From Solobacterium sp. (GTDB taxonomy: Bacteria > Bacillota_I > Bacilli_A > Erysipelotrichales > Erysipelotrichaceae): 10,765 bases of DNA. The translations under genes and the position numbers were made by a program. The DNA is taken from contig JAEEPV010000031.1 of assembly GCA_016284975.1 (NCBI GenBank), positions 1-10,765 of the forward strand, in the 5' to 3' direction. The notes beneath the pieces are model-generated. The model did not search any database, was not told where the DNA came from, and worked only from the letters and a program-made list of their open reading frames with translations. Each line of letters starts with the position of its first letter. Position 1 is the first letter of the stretch. Shown piece by piece: positions 1 to 7,082 of the stretch.

Positions 1-1362
1 ATTGTAACAGGGGTTTGTGCCTATACGAACCATACGATTCTTGCAGAAGCACTCGAAAAATGGCCGATGGATTACCTCAGTCAGGTCGTTCCTCAGCTGA
101 TGCCGATCATCAGTGGACTGGATTTCGGTGCCGTCTGTGCATATTACGATAATCAGAACCTGAATATCATTGATCGTGACGGCAAGGTTCACATGGCCCG
201 CATGGACATGCATTACAGCCACAGTGTCAACGGTGTTGCGGCACTTCATACTGAAATTCTCAAAAATCAGGAACTTCGTCCATTCTTTGAAATCTATGCC
301 GGAAAGTTCAATAACAAGACCAACGGTATTACATTCCGCAGATGGCTGATGCACAGCAATCCGGAGCTGACTGCGTTTATTACCGAACTGATCGGCGAAG
401 ACTGGAAGACCCGGGAAGGTGAACTGGAGCGGCTGATGTACTTCCACAATGATGAAGGGGCCCTGAATGCGCTCGCTGATATCAAGAGAACAAAGAAGAT
501 CCAGGCCGCAAAGTATATTAAGGATAAAGAAGGAATCGAAATCGATCCGGAAAGTGTCTACTGCATTCAGGTCAAGCGCATGCACGAATATAAGCGCCAG
601 CAGATGAATGCATTAGGCATCATCTATCAGTACCAGCGCATCAAGGCTGGCATCCTACCGCCGGTACCGATGACAATGATATTCGGCGGAAAAGCGGCTC
701 CTGCCTATATCATGGCAAAGAATGTGATTCACCTGATCCTGTGCCTGCAGCAGATGATCAACAATGATCCGGTAGTATCGAAGTATCTGAAGGTCGTTAT
801 GCTGCAGAACTACAACGTTGCCAAGGCGGAAATGATTATTCCGGCCGCGAATATCTCTGAACAGATTTCGCTGGCATCCAAGGAAGCCAGTGGAACCGGC
901 AACATGAAGTTTATGCTCAACGGTGCGGTTACGCTTGGAACCAATGATGGTGCGAATGTTGAGATCCGCGATCTTGTCGGTATTGAAAACATCTATACCT
1001 TCGGCCGCAGTTCCGATGAGGTCATTCATCTTTACAACACAAACGGATACCATCCGATTGATTTCTACAACCGCAGCGAAAGCATCCGCAAGGCAGTGGA
1101 TTTCATCACTTCCGAAGAAATGCTGAAGATCGGGGATGAATCAATGCTGAGAGCATTGCAGGACAATCTTAAGAACAAGGACTGGTTCATGACGCTCCTT
1201 GATCTGGAAAATTATTGCAGTGTTAAGGAAACCGCTGTGTATGATTATATGAACCGCGGCAAATGGACCCGTATGATGATGGTCAACGTTGCCCGTTCCG
1301 GTTTCTTCTCCAGTGACCGTACGATCAACGACTATAACCGCGATATCTGGCATCTGAAATAA
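1..1362 (+). CDS. glgP: Glycogen/maltodextrin phosphorylase, C-terminal part (5' end outside window)
   Basis: This PLP-dependent enzyme of the cytoplasm splits alpha-1,4-glucan with phosphate to release glucose-1-phosphate. The frame is open from base 1, before the first ATG at 67, so the gene enters from the left and the N-terminal half (roughly 350-370 residues by family length) is missing. The visible 453 codons hold family hallmarks: YTNHT near codons 8-12 in the active site, KRMHEYKRQ near codons 192-200, and [15 protein letters not shown], whose lysine (codon 303, bases 907-909) is the residue that forms the Schiff base with [18 protein letters not shown] follows, and the C-terminus has the normal length, ending at TAA 1360-1362. 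No frameshift is seen in the visible part. It is followed by a terminator, so it is the last gene of its transcript. The family is certain; the choice between glycogen and maltodextrin as substrate is not settled by the sequence. Confidence 0.96.
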   Translation: MVTGVCAYTNHTILAEALEKWPMDYLSQVVPQLMPIISGLDFGAVCAYYDNQNLNIIDRDGKVHMARMDMHYSHSVNGVAALHTEILKNQELRPFFEIYAGKFNNKTNGITFRRWLMHSNPELTAFITELIGEDWKTREGELERLMYFHNDEGALNALADIKRTKKIQAAKYIKDKEGIEIDPESVYCIQVKRMHEYKRQQMNALGIIYQYQRIKAGILPPVPMTMIFGGKAAPAYIMAKNVIHLILCLQQMINNDPVVSKYLKVVMLQNYNVAKAEMIIPAANISEQISLASKEASGTGNMKFMLNGAVTLGTNDGANVEIRDLVGIENIYTFGRSSDEVIHLYNTNGYHPIDFYNRSESIRKAVDFITSEEMLKIGDESMLRALQDNLKNKDWFMTLLDLENYCSVKETAVYDYMNRGKWTRMMMVNVARSGFFSSDRTINDYNRDIWHLK

Positions 1363-1370
1363 GTAAAAAG

Positions 1371-1418
1371 AACTTCTGAGCAAAACAGGATTACCTATCT
1401 GCTTCAGAAGTTTTTTTT
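1371..1418. terminator. Rho-independent terminator, probably bidirectional
   Basis: The arms AACTTCTGA (1371-1379) and TCAGAAGTT (1404-1412) are perfect complements, extended by GC/GC with one bulged T. On the plus strand the stem runs into eight T (1411-1418), which suits termination of the phosphorylase. On the minus strand it is followed by CTTTTT (complement of 1366-1370), so it can also end the regulator transcript arriving from 1447. Confidence 0.85.
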
Positions 1419-1446
1419 CGTTTTGTTATTCCAGGCGAGAAGTCTC

Positions 1447-2268
1447 TTATTTCCGTTTCCGGTTTTTGATCAGGGGATCACGGATATTGTTCTGCTGCAC
1501 GCAGGCCCGGATACGGAAATGGAATACCGGTTTCTGATCAATGATTTCGATTCGCATGAGATAGCCGGTCGTATCACTCTGGAAGGTCAGACCGTTCGCC
1601 TTGGCATAGGTCATCATCGGAGCAAGTTCCTCGACGGAGATTTCGGTGAAGTTTCGCAGGATCAGAAGCTGCGTGATATTCAGACCGTTTGGTACGACAA
1701 CCGCATCTTTTGGGCGTTGAATGCCACGCTCATCCAGGATGTACTGGTAGGTGCCGATTCCGATCTTAACCGGGATTCTGTACCTGCTGATTGGCCCGTT
1801 CAGTACTTCTTTTGGAATAAATACGGTTGGAGTAAGACTGAACTGGAGTTTTTTAAACCGTTCAGAACGGTTTTCCAGGGAATAAACATCGATCTTATCA
1901 TCGATGGACTGGAACATCTGTGCCCCCAGATTTCCTTTCGCCGTTTCCCGAATATGCCGTGTTTCCAGATCAATATAGCGTACGGCAAGCTGTCGTTCGA
2001 TGATCTCACTTTCAATGTACTCTTTTCTCTGGTTCAGAATCGTAATGAGCTCTTCAGGATCCTGAGAGAAAAAATAATTGTAGATCTCATTCAGGGACAT
2101 CGTATAGCCTCGGAGTTTTCGGATCCAGATCAGGGTGATCAGAGATTCCATATCGTAGTCATAATATCCGTTGGATTTTTGAACAGGCCGAAGATAGCCC
2201 GCTTTTCGGTAGGAACGAATGGTTTCAATATTGACACCTGTAATATCAGATAGTTCTTTCACTTGCAT
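1447..2268 (-). CDS. MerR-family transcriptional regulator with large C-terminal effector domain
   Basis: This 273-residue protein is probably a ligand-responsive DNA-binding activator. The N-terminus (residues 1-70) is a typical MerR winged helix: VKELSDITGVNIETIRSYR is the recognition helix-turn-helix, and a wing with NGYYDYD follows before a second helical pair. Residues about 71-105 form a charged helix of the type that makes the antiparallel dimer coiled coil. Residues about 120-260 form a separate domain, and the VFHFRIRAC strand near its end recalls GyrI-like drug-binding domains of BmrR/TipA-type regulators. That assignment is tentative. There is no cysteine cluster of the metal-sensing type. 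Start ATG (2268-2266) is preceded by an AAAGGGA-like site. The gene is divergent from the reductase at 2360 with a 91-bp shared control region, so it most likely regulates that gene and itself. It ends near the bidirectional hairpin at 1371-1418. Confidence 0.9.
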   Translation of the reverse strand: MQVKELSDITGVNIETIRSYRKAGYLRPVQKSNGYYDYDMESLITLIWIRKLRGYTMSLNEIYNYFFSQDPEELITILNQRKEYIESEIIERQLAVRYIDLETRHIRETAKGNLGAQMFQSIDDKIDVYSLENRSERFKKLQFSLTPTVFIPKEVLNGPISRYRIPVKIGIGTYQYILDERGIQRPKDAVVVPNGLNITQLLILRNFTEISVEELAPMMTYAKANGLTFQSDTTGYLMRIEIIDQKPVFHFRIRACVQQNNIRDPLIKNRKRK

Positions 2269-2305
2269 AGACAGATCCCTTTTTAGTTTAAATTCAATAT
2301 ACTTG

Positions 2306-2336
2306 TTGACCCTGTATAAGATACAGAGTTTATAAC
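2306..2336 (+). promoter_or_regulatory. MerR-type promoter and operator of the flavinylated reductase gene
   Basis: The -35 box TTGACC (2306-2311) and -10 box TATAAC (2331-2336) are separated by exactly 19 bp, longer than the usual 17 and typical of MerR-controlled promoters. The spacer holds a perfect dyad, CTGTAT-AAG-ATACAG (2312-2317 and 2321-2326). Counting outward gives one mismatch and then two more matching pairs (2309-2329). In the MerR family the bound dimer distorts such a spacer so that RNA polymerase can use it. The regulator gene starts 38 bp upstream in the opposite direction. The ribosome binding site AAGGAAGGG (2345-2353) lies just before the reductase start. Confidence 0.85.
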
Positions 2337-2359
2337 AAAATTATAAGGAAGGGATACTT

Positions 2360-4921
2360 ATGAAAACAAGCAAATTAAGTATTGTTGGCCTGTTTTGCAT
2401 TTCCGCACTGCTGGGGCTCGCGAACTGCGCTCCTGCCGGTGGCAATGCTGGGGAAGGCAAGTTTAAAGCTGGTACCTATACAGGCAAGGCTCCGGGTAAA
2501 AACGGAGACGTGACCGTCGAAGTTACTCTGACTTCTGATGCAATCAAGGAAGTTAAGGTAACGGATCATCAGGAGACAGCAGGAATTGCTGATCCGGCAA
2601 TCGAAAAGGTTCCGGGAGAGATCGTTGAAGCACAGTCGCTCAATGTTGATCTGGTTTCCGGAGCGACCATCACATCTCAGGCAATCGTCGATGCTTCTAA
2701 AGCAGCCCTCGAGTCTGCAGGTGTAGATGTCAACACACTGGGCGATGGAGCAGCAGCTGCTTCTTCCGGGGAAAATGTTCCGGTTACTTATACAGCCGGC
2801 ACTTATACCGGAGAGAGCACTGGTTACAACGGACCGGTTAAGCTTGATGTCACATTCACAGAAGACGGCATCTCTGAAATCGCAGTTAATGAGTCTGTTG
2901 AGACAGATCATGTCGGAACAGTTGCTTATGACATTCTGTTTGATGAAATCAAGCAGGCAAACGGAAGCGGCGTTGATGTAGTTTCCGGCGCAACATTCAC
3001 TTCTCTGGCAGTTAAGAATGCTGTAAACGCTGCAGCAGAGCAGGCAAAGGCTTCTGATCTTGACGGCTTCAAGAAGAACACGGTTAAGCATGAAGCTGGT
3101 GCTCCGATCGATGAGACATTCGATGTCGTCGTAGTCGGCGCAGGCGGAGCTGGTATGGCTGCAGCAGCACAGGCAGCACAGCTTGGCAACACAGTATGTG
3201 TTATTGAGAAGAACGCTGAGATCGGCGGAAACACACTGGTTTCCGGCGGACAGTATCAGTCCGTTATGCCGTATCTCGTATGGGATCCGAAAGATCCGGA
3301 TGCAGAAACAGGTGTCGGTTATGATGGCAATACCTATAACAAGGTAAAAGAAAACATCAACACACTTGATGAGCTGCGTCTGATCGCAAACTGGTCTGAA
3401 GAACCATTTGATGAAGCTTATTACAAGGATCATGAATTTGTCGCAGGTGACACAGCTGAACTCTCCAAGCATGGTGTTCACGAAGAATATCTGCAGACAC
3501 TTAAGGATCTGAAGAAGGAGATCAATGAGTACCTCAAGTGGGCGGATGCCAAGATTAAGGCAGGCGCTAATGATGTAACACTGTTCTCCACACTCAACCT
3601 GCATATCTTCCAGACATACTATGGAGGACTTCGTCCGACAGCTGACATGTCTGAGTGGATCTATGGTGACTATGATCTCGTCAGCCAGTTCATTACAGAC
3701 GGCCAGGATCTCAAGCCTTGGCTCGAGGAACAGGGTGCGAAGTTCATCGAAGACACACAGCCGACTCTGATCGGTGCGCTCTGGTATCGTGAAAACGAAT
3801 TCGCCGGTGCTGAAATCGACGGTGTTGAATATCCGGGCCGTTGGGGAACCTACTTCATGGCTCCGTACACCACACTGACAAAGACAAGTTCCACCGCTTC
3901 TGACAACAAGGTTATGCTCCGTACAACCGCAGAGAGCCTGATCGTAGACGGCGGCAAGGTAACTGGTGTTTCCGGTAAGATGTATGACGGTACAGAAGTA
4001 ACCGTTCACGCAAACAAGGGTGTCATCCTGACAACCGGTGGATTTGCAGCAAACATTGATATGGTTCTCGAAAACAACCAGTACTGGGACAGCGCGTACC
4101 TGACCAAGAGCACCAAGACAACAAACCGTTCCTCCATGCAGGGTGATGGTATCAAGATGGGTGAAGGCGCAGGCGCTGACACAACTGGTCTGAATTTCAC
4201 ACAGCTCATGCCGATCTCCTGGGTCGACAACGGTAACCTGGCATTTGGTGCAGGAAACTATGCAGTATGGATCAACCCGACAACCGGTAAGCGTTTCGTT
4301 GATGAAACTTCTGAGCGTGACGTTCTGTCTCTGGCAGAGTTCCGCAATGGTATGGAAGTCAACGGCACAAAGGGTGTCTTTGTTGAAATCTATAACAAAG
4401 AACAGCTGATGCCTGCTCCGATGCAGCTGGCTGAAGGCGACTATGAAGGCAGATACTACAGAGTCAAGATTGCTGAACTGGGTGACCTCTTCAAGAAGAT
4501 CGGTGTTGAAGCTGATCCGGAAGTTGTCCGCAAGACAATCGAAGATTATGACGCTGCAGTTATTGCCGGCGCAAAGATTGAAGAGTTCCCGGACGTCAAG
4601 AAGACAGCTGCGAACCGTACAATCGGTAACTGTGAGAAGGATGAAAACGGTAAGTACATCGCTGATACTTATGATCTCGATGGTGCTGAGCTGACTGTTC
4701 GTCTCATGGCTCCGTCTACCCACCACACCATGGGTGGTCTCAAGGTCGATGTCGACAGACACGTTCTTGATGAAAAGGGCAATAAGATTGAAGGCCTCTA
4801 TGCGGCAGGTGAAGTTACTGGTGGTATCCACGGTGGTAACCGTCTGGGTGGTAACGCGATCGTTGAGATCTTCGTTTCCGGCCGTACCGCAGCTAAGGCT
4901 GTAACAGAAGACAACAAGTAA
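2360..4921 (+). CDS. Secreted flavinylated lipoprotein reductase (two FMN-binding domains plus fumarate-reductase-type FAD domain)
   Basis: This 853-residue lipoprotein probably acts outside the membrane, reducing an organic electron acceptor with electrons passed through covalent FMN. Residues 1-22 are a signal peptide with lipobox LANC (Cys23; Asn at -1 is unusual). Two FMN-binding domains follow, about 34-118 and 144-229, each with a flavinylation motif, DLVSGAT (97-103) and DVVSGAT (206-212), whose Thr is the FMN attachment site for an ApbE-type transferase. Residues 255-847 are a FAD_binding_2 domain: GAGGAG (260-265), Glu283 for the ribose, and a flavin-contacting C-terminus around GLYAAGEVTGG. 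Catalytic equivalents of fumarate/urocanate reductases are visible as Arg653 (SERD), His789 (HTMGG) and Arg828 (GNRLGGNA). The carboxylate-binding QxHPT motif is replaced by QLMPI (Met617), so the substrate may not be fumarate. No ApbE, NADH dehydrogenase or quinone partner lies in the window. The MerR gene and operator just upstream imply induction by a ligand. Confidence 0.92.
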   Translation: MKTSKLSIVGLFCISALLGLANCAPAGGNAGEGKFKAGTYTGKAPGKNGDVTVEVTLTSDAIKEVKVTDHQETAGIADPAIEKVPGEIVEAQSLNVDLVSGATITSQAIVDASKAALESAGVDVNTLGDGAAAASSGENVPVTYTAGTYTGESTGYNGPVKLDVTFTEDGISEIAVNESVETDHVGTVAYDILFDEIKQANGSGVDVVSGATFTSLAVKNAVNAAAEQAKASDLDGFKKNTVKHEAGAPIDETFDVVVVGAGGAGMAAAAQAAQLGNTVCVIEKNAEIGGNTLVSGGQYQSVMPYLVWDPKDPDAETGVGYDGNTYNKVKENINTLDELRLIANWSEEPFDEAYYKDHEFVAGDTAELSKHGVHEEYLQTLKDLKKEINEYLKWADAKIKAGANDVTLFSTLNLHIFQTYYGGLRPTADMSEWIYGDYDLVSQFITDGQDLKPWLEEQGAKFIEDTQPTLIGALWYRENEFAGAEIDGVEYPGRWGTYFMAPYTTLTKTSSTASDNKVMLRTTAESLIVDGGKVTGVSGKMYDGTEVTVHANKGVILTTGGFAANIDMVLENNQYWDSAYLTKSTKTTNRSSMQGDGIKMGEGAGADTTGLNFTQLMPISWVDNGNLAFGAGNYAVWINPTTGKRFVDETSERDVLSLAEFRNGMEVNGTKGVFVEIYNKEQLMPAPMQLAEGDYEGRYYRVKIAELGDLFKKIGVEADPEVVRKTIEDYDAAVIAGAKIEEFPDVKKTAANRTIGNCEKDENGKYIADTYDLDGAELTVRLMAPSTHHTMGGLKVDVDRHVLDEKGNKIEGLYAAGEVTGGIHGGNRLGGNAIVEIFVSGRTAAKAVTEDNK
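2459..3046 (+). repeat. Tandem duplication of FMN-binding domains inside the reductase gene
   Basis: Residues 34-118 and 144-229 of the reductase are two copies of the same domain. Shared landmarks occur in the same order: AGTYTG, a stretch of alternating beta residues ending in an acidic segment, then D-x-V-SGAT followed by a helix. The copies are clearly diverged at the residue level, so this is an old duplication, not a recent DNA repeat. A Ser/Ala/Gly-rich linker (about 129-141) separates them. Each copy can carry one covalent FMN. Confidence 0.8.
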
Positions 4922-4944
4922 TCCAATCTCGTAATGGATTCAAC

Positions 4945-4988
4945 AGGGCATATAAGCAGGGCATGCTTATATGCCTTTTCTTTTTTTT
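4945..4988 (+). terminator. Strong Rho-independent terminator after the reductase gene
   Basis: The perfect 12-bp arms GGCATATAAGCA (4947-4958) and TGCTTATATGCC (4964-4975) enclose a 5-base loop, followed by TTTT, C and eight T (4976-4988). It starts about 25 bases after the stop codon, so the reductase is transcribed alone. Confidence 0.93.
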
Positions 4989-5024
4989 GGGCATTCGGAA
5001 GCAGCACAGAAAAGAATACAGATT

Positions 5025-5033
5025 TGTTAGAAT
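5025..5033 (+). promoter_or_regulatory. Candidate extended -10 promoter of the kinase-lipoprotein operon
   Basis: TGT followed by TAGAAT (5028-5033) matches an extended -10 element. The -35 region about 17 bp upstream (around 5005-5010, CACAGA) is poor. Transcription would start near 5040, leaving room for the AAGAGG ribosome binding site (5046-5051) before ATG 5060. A promoter is needed here because a strong terminator lies just upstream. Confidence 0.45.
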
Positions 5034-5059
5034 AAATACGTTGATAAGAGGCAGAAACA

Positions 5060-6031
5060 ATGGTTGAACAGAAACGATTTGATGTGGTCTGTGTCGGTAC
5101 AGCCGCATGGGATGTTCTATTGACGGGAATTGATCGGAATGTGATGAATCTGGATGGCCAGTATGCGAAAGGATACTTTGCCTCTTCCGGAGGAGCGGCA
5201 GTAAATGCGGCGATCAGTATGTCACGTCTGGGAATCAATACTGCGGTATGTGTGCTGGTCGGGGAAGACAGCCCTGCAGGGCTGGTGCTGCATGATCTGG
5301 AACTCGCCGGTGTCAATACCGACTATGTAATCACCCGAAAAGATGTTCATACGGCTTCTCCGGTGATTCTTGTAGATGAGAGCGGAGACCGTCATATTCT
5401 CCGTGTTCCGGATAACGGGAATCAGTTTCTTTGCAGAGAAATGATCAGTGATGAAATGATGATAAAGTCCAGACATCTTCATCTTGCCAGCGCCAATGTA
5501 TTAAACCGGCTGGACGGGGCACCGCTGGGCGATCTGTTTCAAAGAGCGAAGGAACTCGGGCTGACGACTTCTATGGATGCCTCTCATGATAAAGATGGAA
5601 GATGGATTCATAATATTGAGGCGGCGTTGAATCATTGTGATATCTTCTTTCCGAGTCTTCAGGAAGCGTCGGAATTTGCAAAGAGCACGGATATTGATGA
5701 GATTTTCCGGTTCTTCTCAGCCTATCCGATCCGGATCTTTGGAATCAAGATGGGAGAAACGGGCGCGATGGTAACAGATTTCAAAAATATCTGGGAGCGG
5801 CCGACCCTGTTCAAAGAGAAACCGACGGATACGACTGGTGCCGGAGATGCCTTCCTTGCGGCATTTGTGGCGGCATGGCTGAAGGGCTATGCACTGCCTT
5901 CATGTCTTGATATCGGAAGTGCACATGTCTGTTCCGTTCTGCGGCGGCCGGGTGCCAATCGTTCTGCCGGGACGTGGGAAGACATGGAGCAGGTTCTCTG
6001 GTTGAATGGGATATCTCTGGAAAAGCTGTGA
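5060..6031 (+). CDS. PfkB-family carbohydrate kinase (ribokinase-like)
   Basis: This is a cytoplasmic ATP-dependent kinase of the ribokinase/PfkB family, 323 residues, the usual length. The N-terminal beta strand FDVVCVGTAAWDV leads to the sugar-binding signature GGAAVNAA (44-51). GIKMGETGA (228-236) belongs to the nucleotide-binding region. The C-terminal PfkB signature DTTGAGDAF (257-265) contains the anion-hole GAG and the catalytic base Asp263. Start ATG 5060 is supported by AAGAGG (5046-5051) and by the alignment of the first strand close to the N-terminus. The lipoprotein gene follows 28 bases later with its own AAGGAG site, so the two are probably co-transcribed. The phosphorylated sugar or nucleoside cannot be read from the sequence. 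The neighbouring sugar-binding-type lipoprotein is consistent with a carbohydrate role but is only weak evidence. Confidence 0.93.
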   Translation: MVEQKRFDVVCVGTAAWDVLLTGIDRNVMNLDGQYAKGYFASSGGAAVNAAISMSRLGINTAVCVLVGEDSPAGLVLHDLELAGVNTDYVITRKDVHTASPVILVDESGDRHILRVPDNGNQFLCREMISDEMMIKSRHLHLASANVLNRLDGAPLGDLFQRAKELGLTTSMDASHDKDGRWIHNIEAALNHCDIFFPSLQEASEFAKSTDIDEIFRFFSAYPIRIFGIKMGETGAMVTDFKNIWERPTLFKEKPTDTTGAGDAFLAAFVAAWLKGYALPSCLDIGSAHVCSVLRRPGANRSAGTWEDMEQVLWLNGISLEKL

Positions 6032-6059
6032 TATATATTTCTGATAAGGAGCTGACCAA

Positions 6060-6506
6060 ATGATAAAACGGATACTGATATTGATGACTGCTGCAGTTTT
6101 GCTTTGCGGCTGCGGCGGGAAAGCAAACGAAGAGCAGAATGAAGTGGAAGAAAAAACAATCCTTCTGGAAGTCTGGGGCCCGCAGGAGAAACAGGCGTTT
6201 CTGAATGATAAAATTACACAGTTTCAGAATCAGAATACCGATCAGCAGTTTGAGATTCGTCTGACGGTTGAAGCACTGGAAACCGTCCGGGATACTGTAT
6301 TGACTGACCCGGCTGCAGCAGCAGATGTGTTTCTGATTCAAAGAGCGGATGCGGATACGCTTGCAGAAGCAAAGGTTCTGAGTGCACTGCCGGAAGGATA
6401 TTATGTTTCGCTGCAGGGTGCGGAAGGCGATCTTGTCGCAGCGGTGAACGCGCATTCCGAAAACGCAGAACAGGCACTGAAGCTTGTTCAGATCATCGCA
6501 GAATGA
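6060..6506 (+). CDS. Short lipoprotein resembling an internally deleted ABC sugar-binding protein
   Basis: This 148-residue protein begins with a lipoprotein signal peptide, with lipobox LCGC and lipidated Cys18. Residues about 33-111 match the first lobe of family 1 (MalE-type) solute-binding proteins: strand ILLEVWGPQE, helix KITQFQNQN, strand FEIRLTVE, then AAAADVFLIQ and a helix ending LSALPE. Residues about 113-148 (LVAAVNAHSENAEQALKLVQIIAE) read like a segment normally found far downstream, where such proteins have a VN-x-x-S-x-N-x-E-x-A pattern. Complete family members have about 400 residues, so the middle and the extreme C-terminus are missing, yet the frame is open and the AAGGAG site (6046-6051) is good. 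It is probably a deletion remnant or a domesticated small lipoprotein; no permease genes are nearby. The family assignment is by eye. Confidence 0.7.
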   Translation: MIKRILILMTAAVLLCGCGGKANEEQNEVEEKTILLEVWGPQEKQAFLNDKITQFQNQNTDQQFEIRLTVEALETVRDTVLTDPAAAADVFLIQRADADTLAEAKVLSALPEGYYVSLQGAEGDLVAAVNAHSENAEQALKLVQIIAE

Positions 6507-6572
6507 AAGAGAATCCGGTGATCTGCTTTCCCGATGTTTTCAGAAAGGCTGTAAGTTTCCTTTCCCAGAAAC

Positions 6573-6578
6573 TATAAT
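6573..6578 (+). promoter_or_regulatory. Candidate -10 element of the VanZ-like gene
   Basis: A perfect TATAAT lies 50 bases before the preferred start at 6628. The -35 region 17 bp upstream (TGTAAG, 6550-6555) is poor. If used, transcription starts near 6585. This excludes the in-frame ATG at 6577 and leaves only a one- or two-base leader for the one at 6586, which is why 6628 was chosen as start. Confidence 0.4.
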
Positions 6579-6627
6579 GATATGCATGACAGTCACAAAG
6601 CATGACACCATTCGTAAAGAACCGTGC

Positions 6628-7053
6628 ATGCGGGTAAAGCGGATCGAAAAGAACCGGTTTCTGTTTTGCATTTATTTGATCGTTCTGATTGTGATCACTC
6701 TGAGACCTTTGATTCGTCCGATTCATCTGTTTGGAGGCAAAGTAAATGCAGTTTTGTTTGAGGAGTATCTTCCAATTCTGTATAACGGACACCTGCTCAG
6801 AGTGCTGTACCTGTTTCTTGGCAATGTAATCTGGTTTATACCGATGGGCTACTATTTCGTTCAAAGAAAAAAACTGCCTGTTCTGCAGACAGTGCTGATT
6901 GGCTTTCTGGTTTCTCTTCTGATTGAAACCCTGCAGTATGTACTTGGAACAGGCGTTTCTGAACTGGATGATCTGATTCTGAACACCTTTGGATGTATGA
7001 CGGGCGCACTGCTTGCGTGGGCTGCGAACCGACAGCCTGTAACCGAAATCTGA
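6628..7053 (+). CDS. VanZ-like family membrane protein
   Basis: This is a 141-residue integral membrane protein of the VanZ-like family. The best-known member raises teicoplanin resistance, but most relatives have no defined role, so resistance should not be assumed. Four membrane segments are visible, about 11-26, 57-78, 84-101 and 116-132. Family landmarks are GNVIWFIPMGYYF, the E100-x-x-Q103 pair in IETLQY, and ELDDLILNTFGCMTG with conserved acidic residues before an N-T-x-G helix. Upstream in-frame starts exist (ATG 6577 and 6586; TTG 6484 overlapping the lipoprotein), but none has a good ribosome binding site and the added residues are not family-like. ATG 6628 itself has only a weak AAAGAA before it. 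The gene is followed at once by a terminator and converges on the MATE gene. Confidence 0.85.
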   Translation: MRVKRIEKNRFLFCIYLIVLIVITLRPLIRPIHLFGGKVNAVLFEEYLPILYNGHLLRVLYLFLGNVIWFIPMGYYFVQRKKLPVLQTVLIGFLVSLLIETLQYVLGTGVSELDDLILNTFGCMTGALLAWAANRQPVTEI

Positions 7054-7080
7054 CTCTTCCGGAAACAGAGGAGTTTTTTT
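7053..7080 (+). terminator. Rho-independent terminator of the VanZ-like gene
   Basis: ACTCTTC (7053-7059) pairs with GAGGAGT (7068-7074), including one G-T pair, around an 8-base loop, then runs into seven T (7074-7080). The stem begins inside the stop codon. The minus-strand exporter gene ends three bases further on, but the hairpin lacks a T-run in that direction. Confidence 0.7.
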
Positions 7081-7082
7081 CT

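Noticed and set aside
1423..2253. Plus-strand open frame opposite the MerR gene
   Set aside because: The minus frame has a clear MerR helix-turn-helix and start; the plus frame shows no domain and overlaps the terminator.
2375..4831. Very long antisense open frame (over 800 codons) across the reductase gene
   Set aside because: It mirrors the codon use of the plus-strand gene, has a Cys/Ser/Ile-rich composition unlike a real protein, no ribosome binding site, and the plus frame has unmistakable flavoprotein motifs.
6503..6577. 24-codon frame beginning ATG that overlaps the lipoprotein stop as ATGA
   Set aside because: The overlap suggests coupling, but the peptide matches nothing and there is no independent support.
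6484..6627. Longer start (TTG 6484, ATG 6577 or ATG 6586) for the VanZ-like protein
   Set aside because: The extra residues are hydrophilic and not family-like, no good ribosome binding site is seen, and a perfect TATAAT at 6573-6578 makes a later start more likely.
6628..7053. Calling the VanZ-like protein a glycopeptide-resistance gene
   Set aside because: No vanHAX or vanRS genes are present and the family is widespread in non-resistant bacteria.
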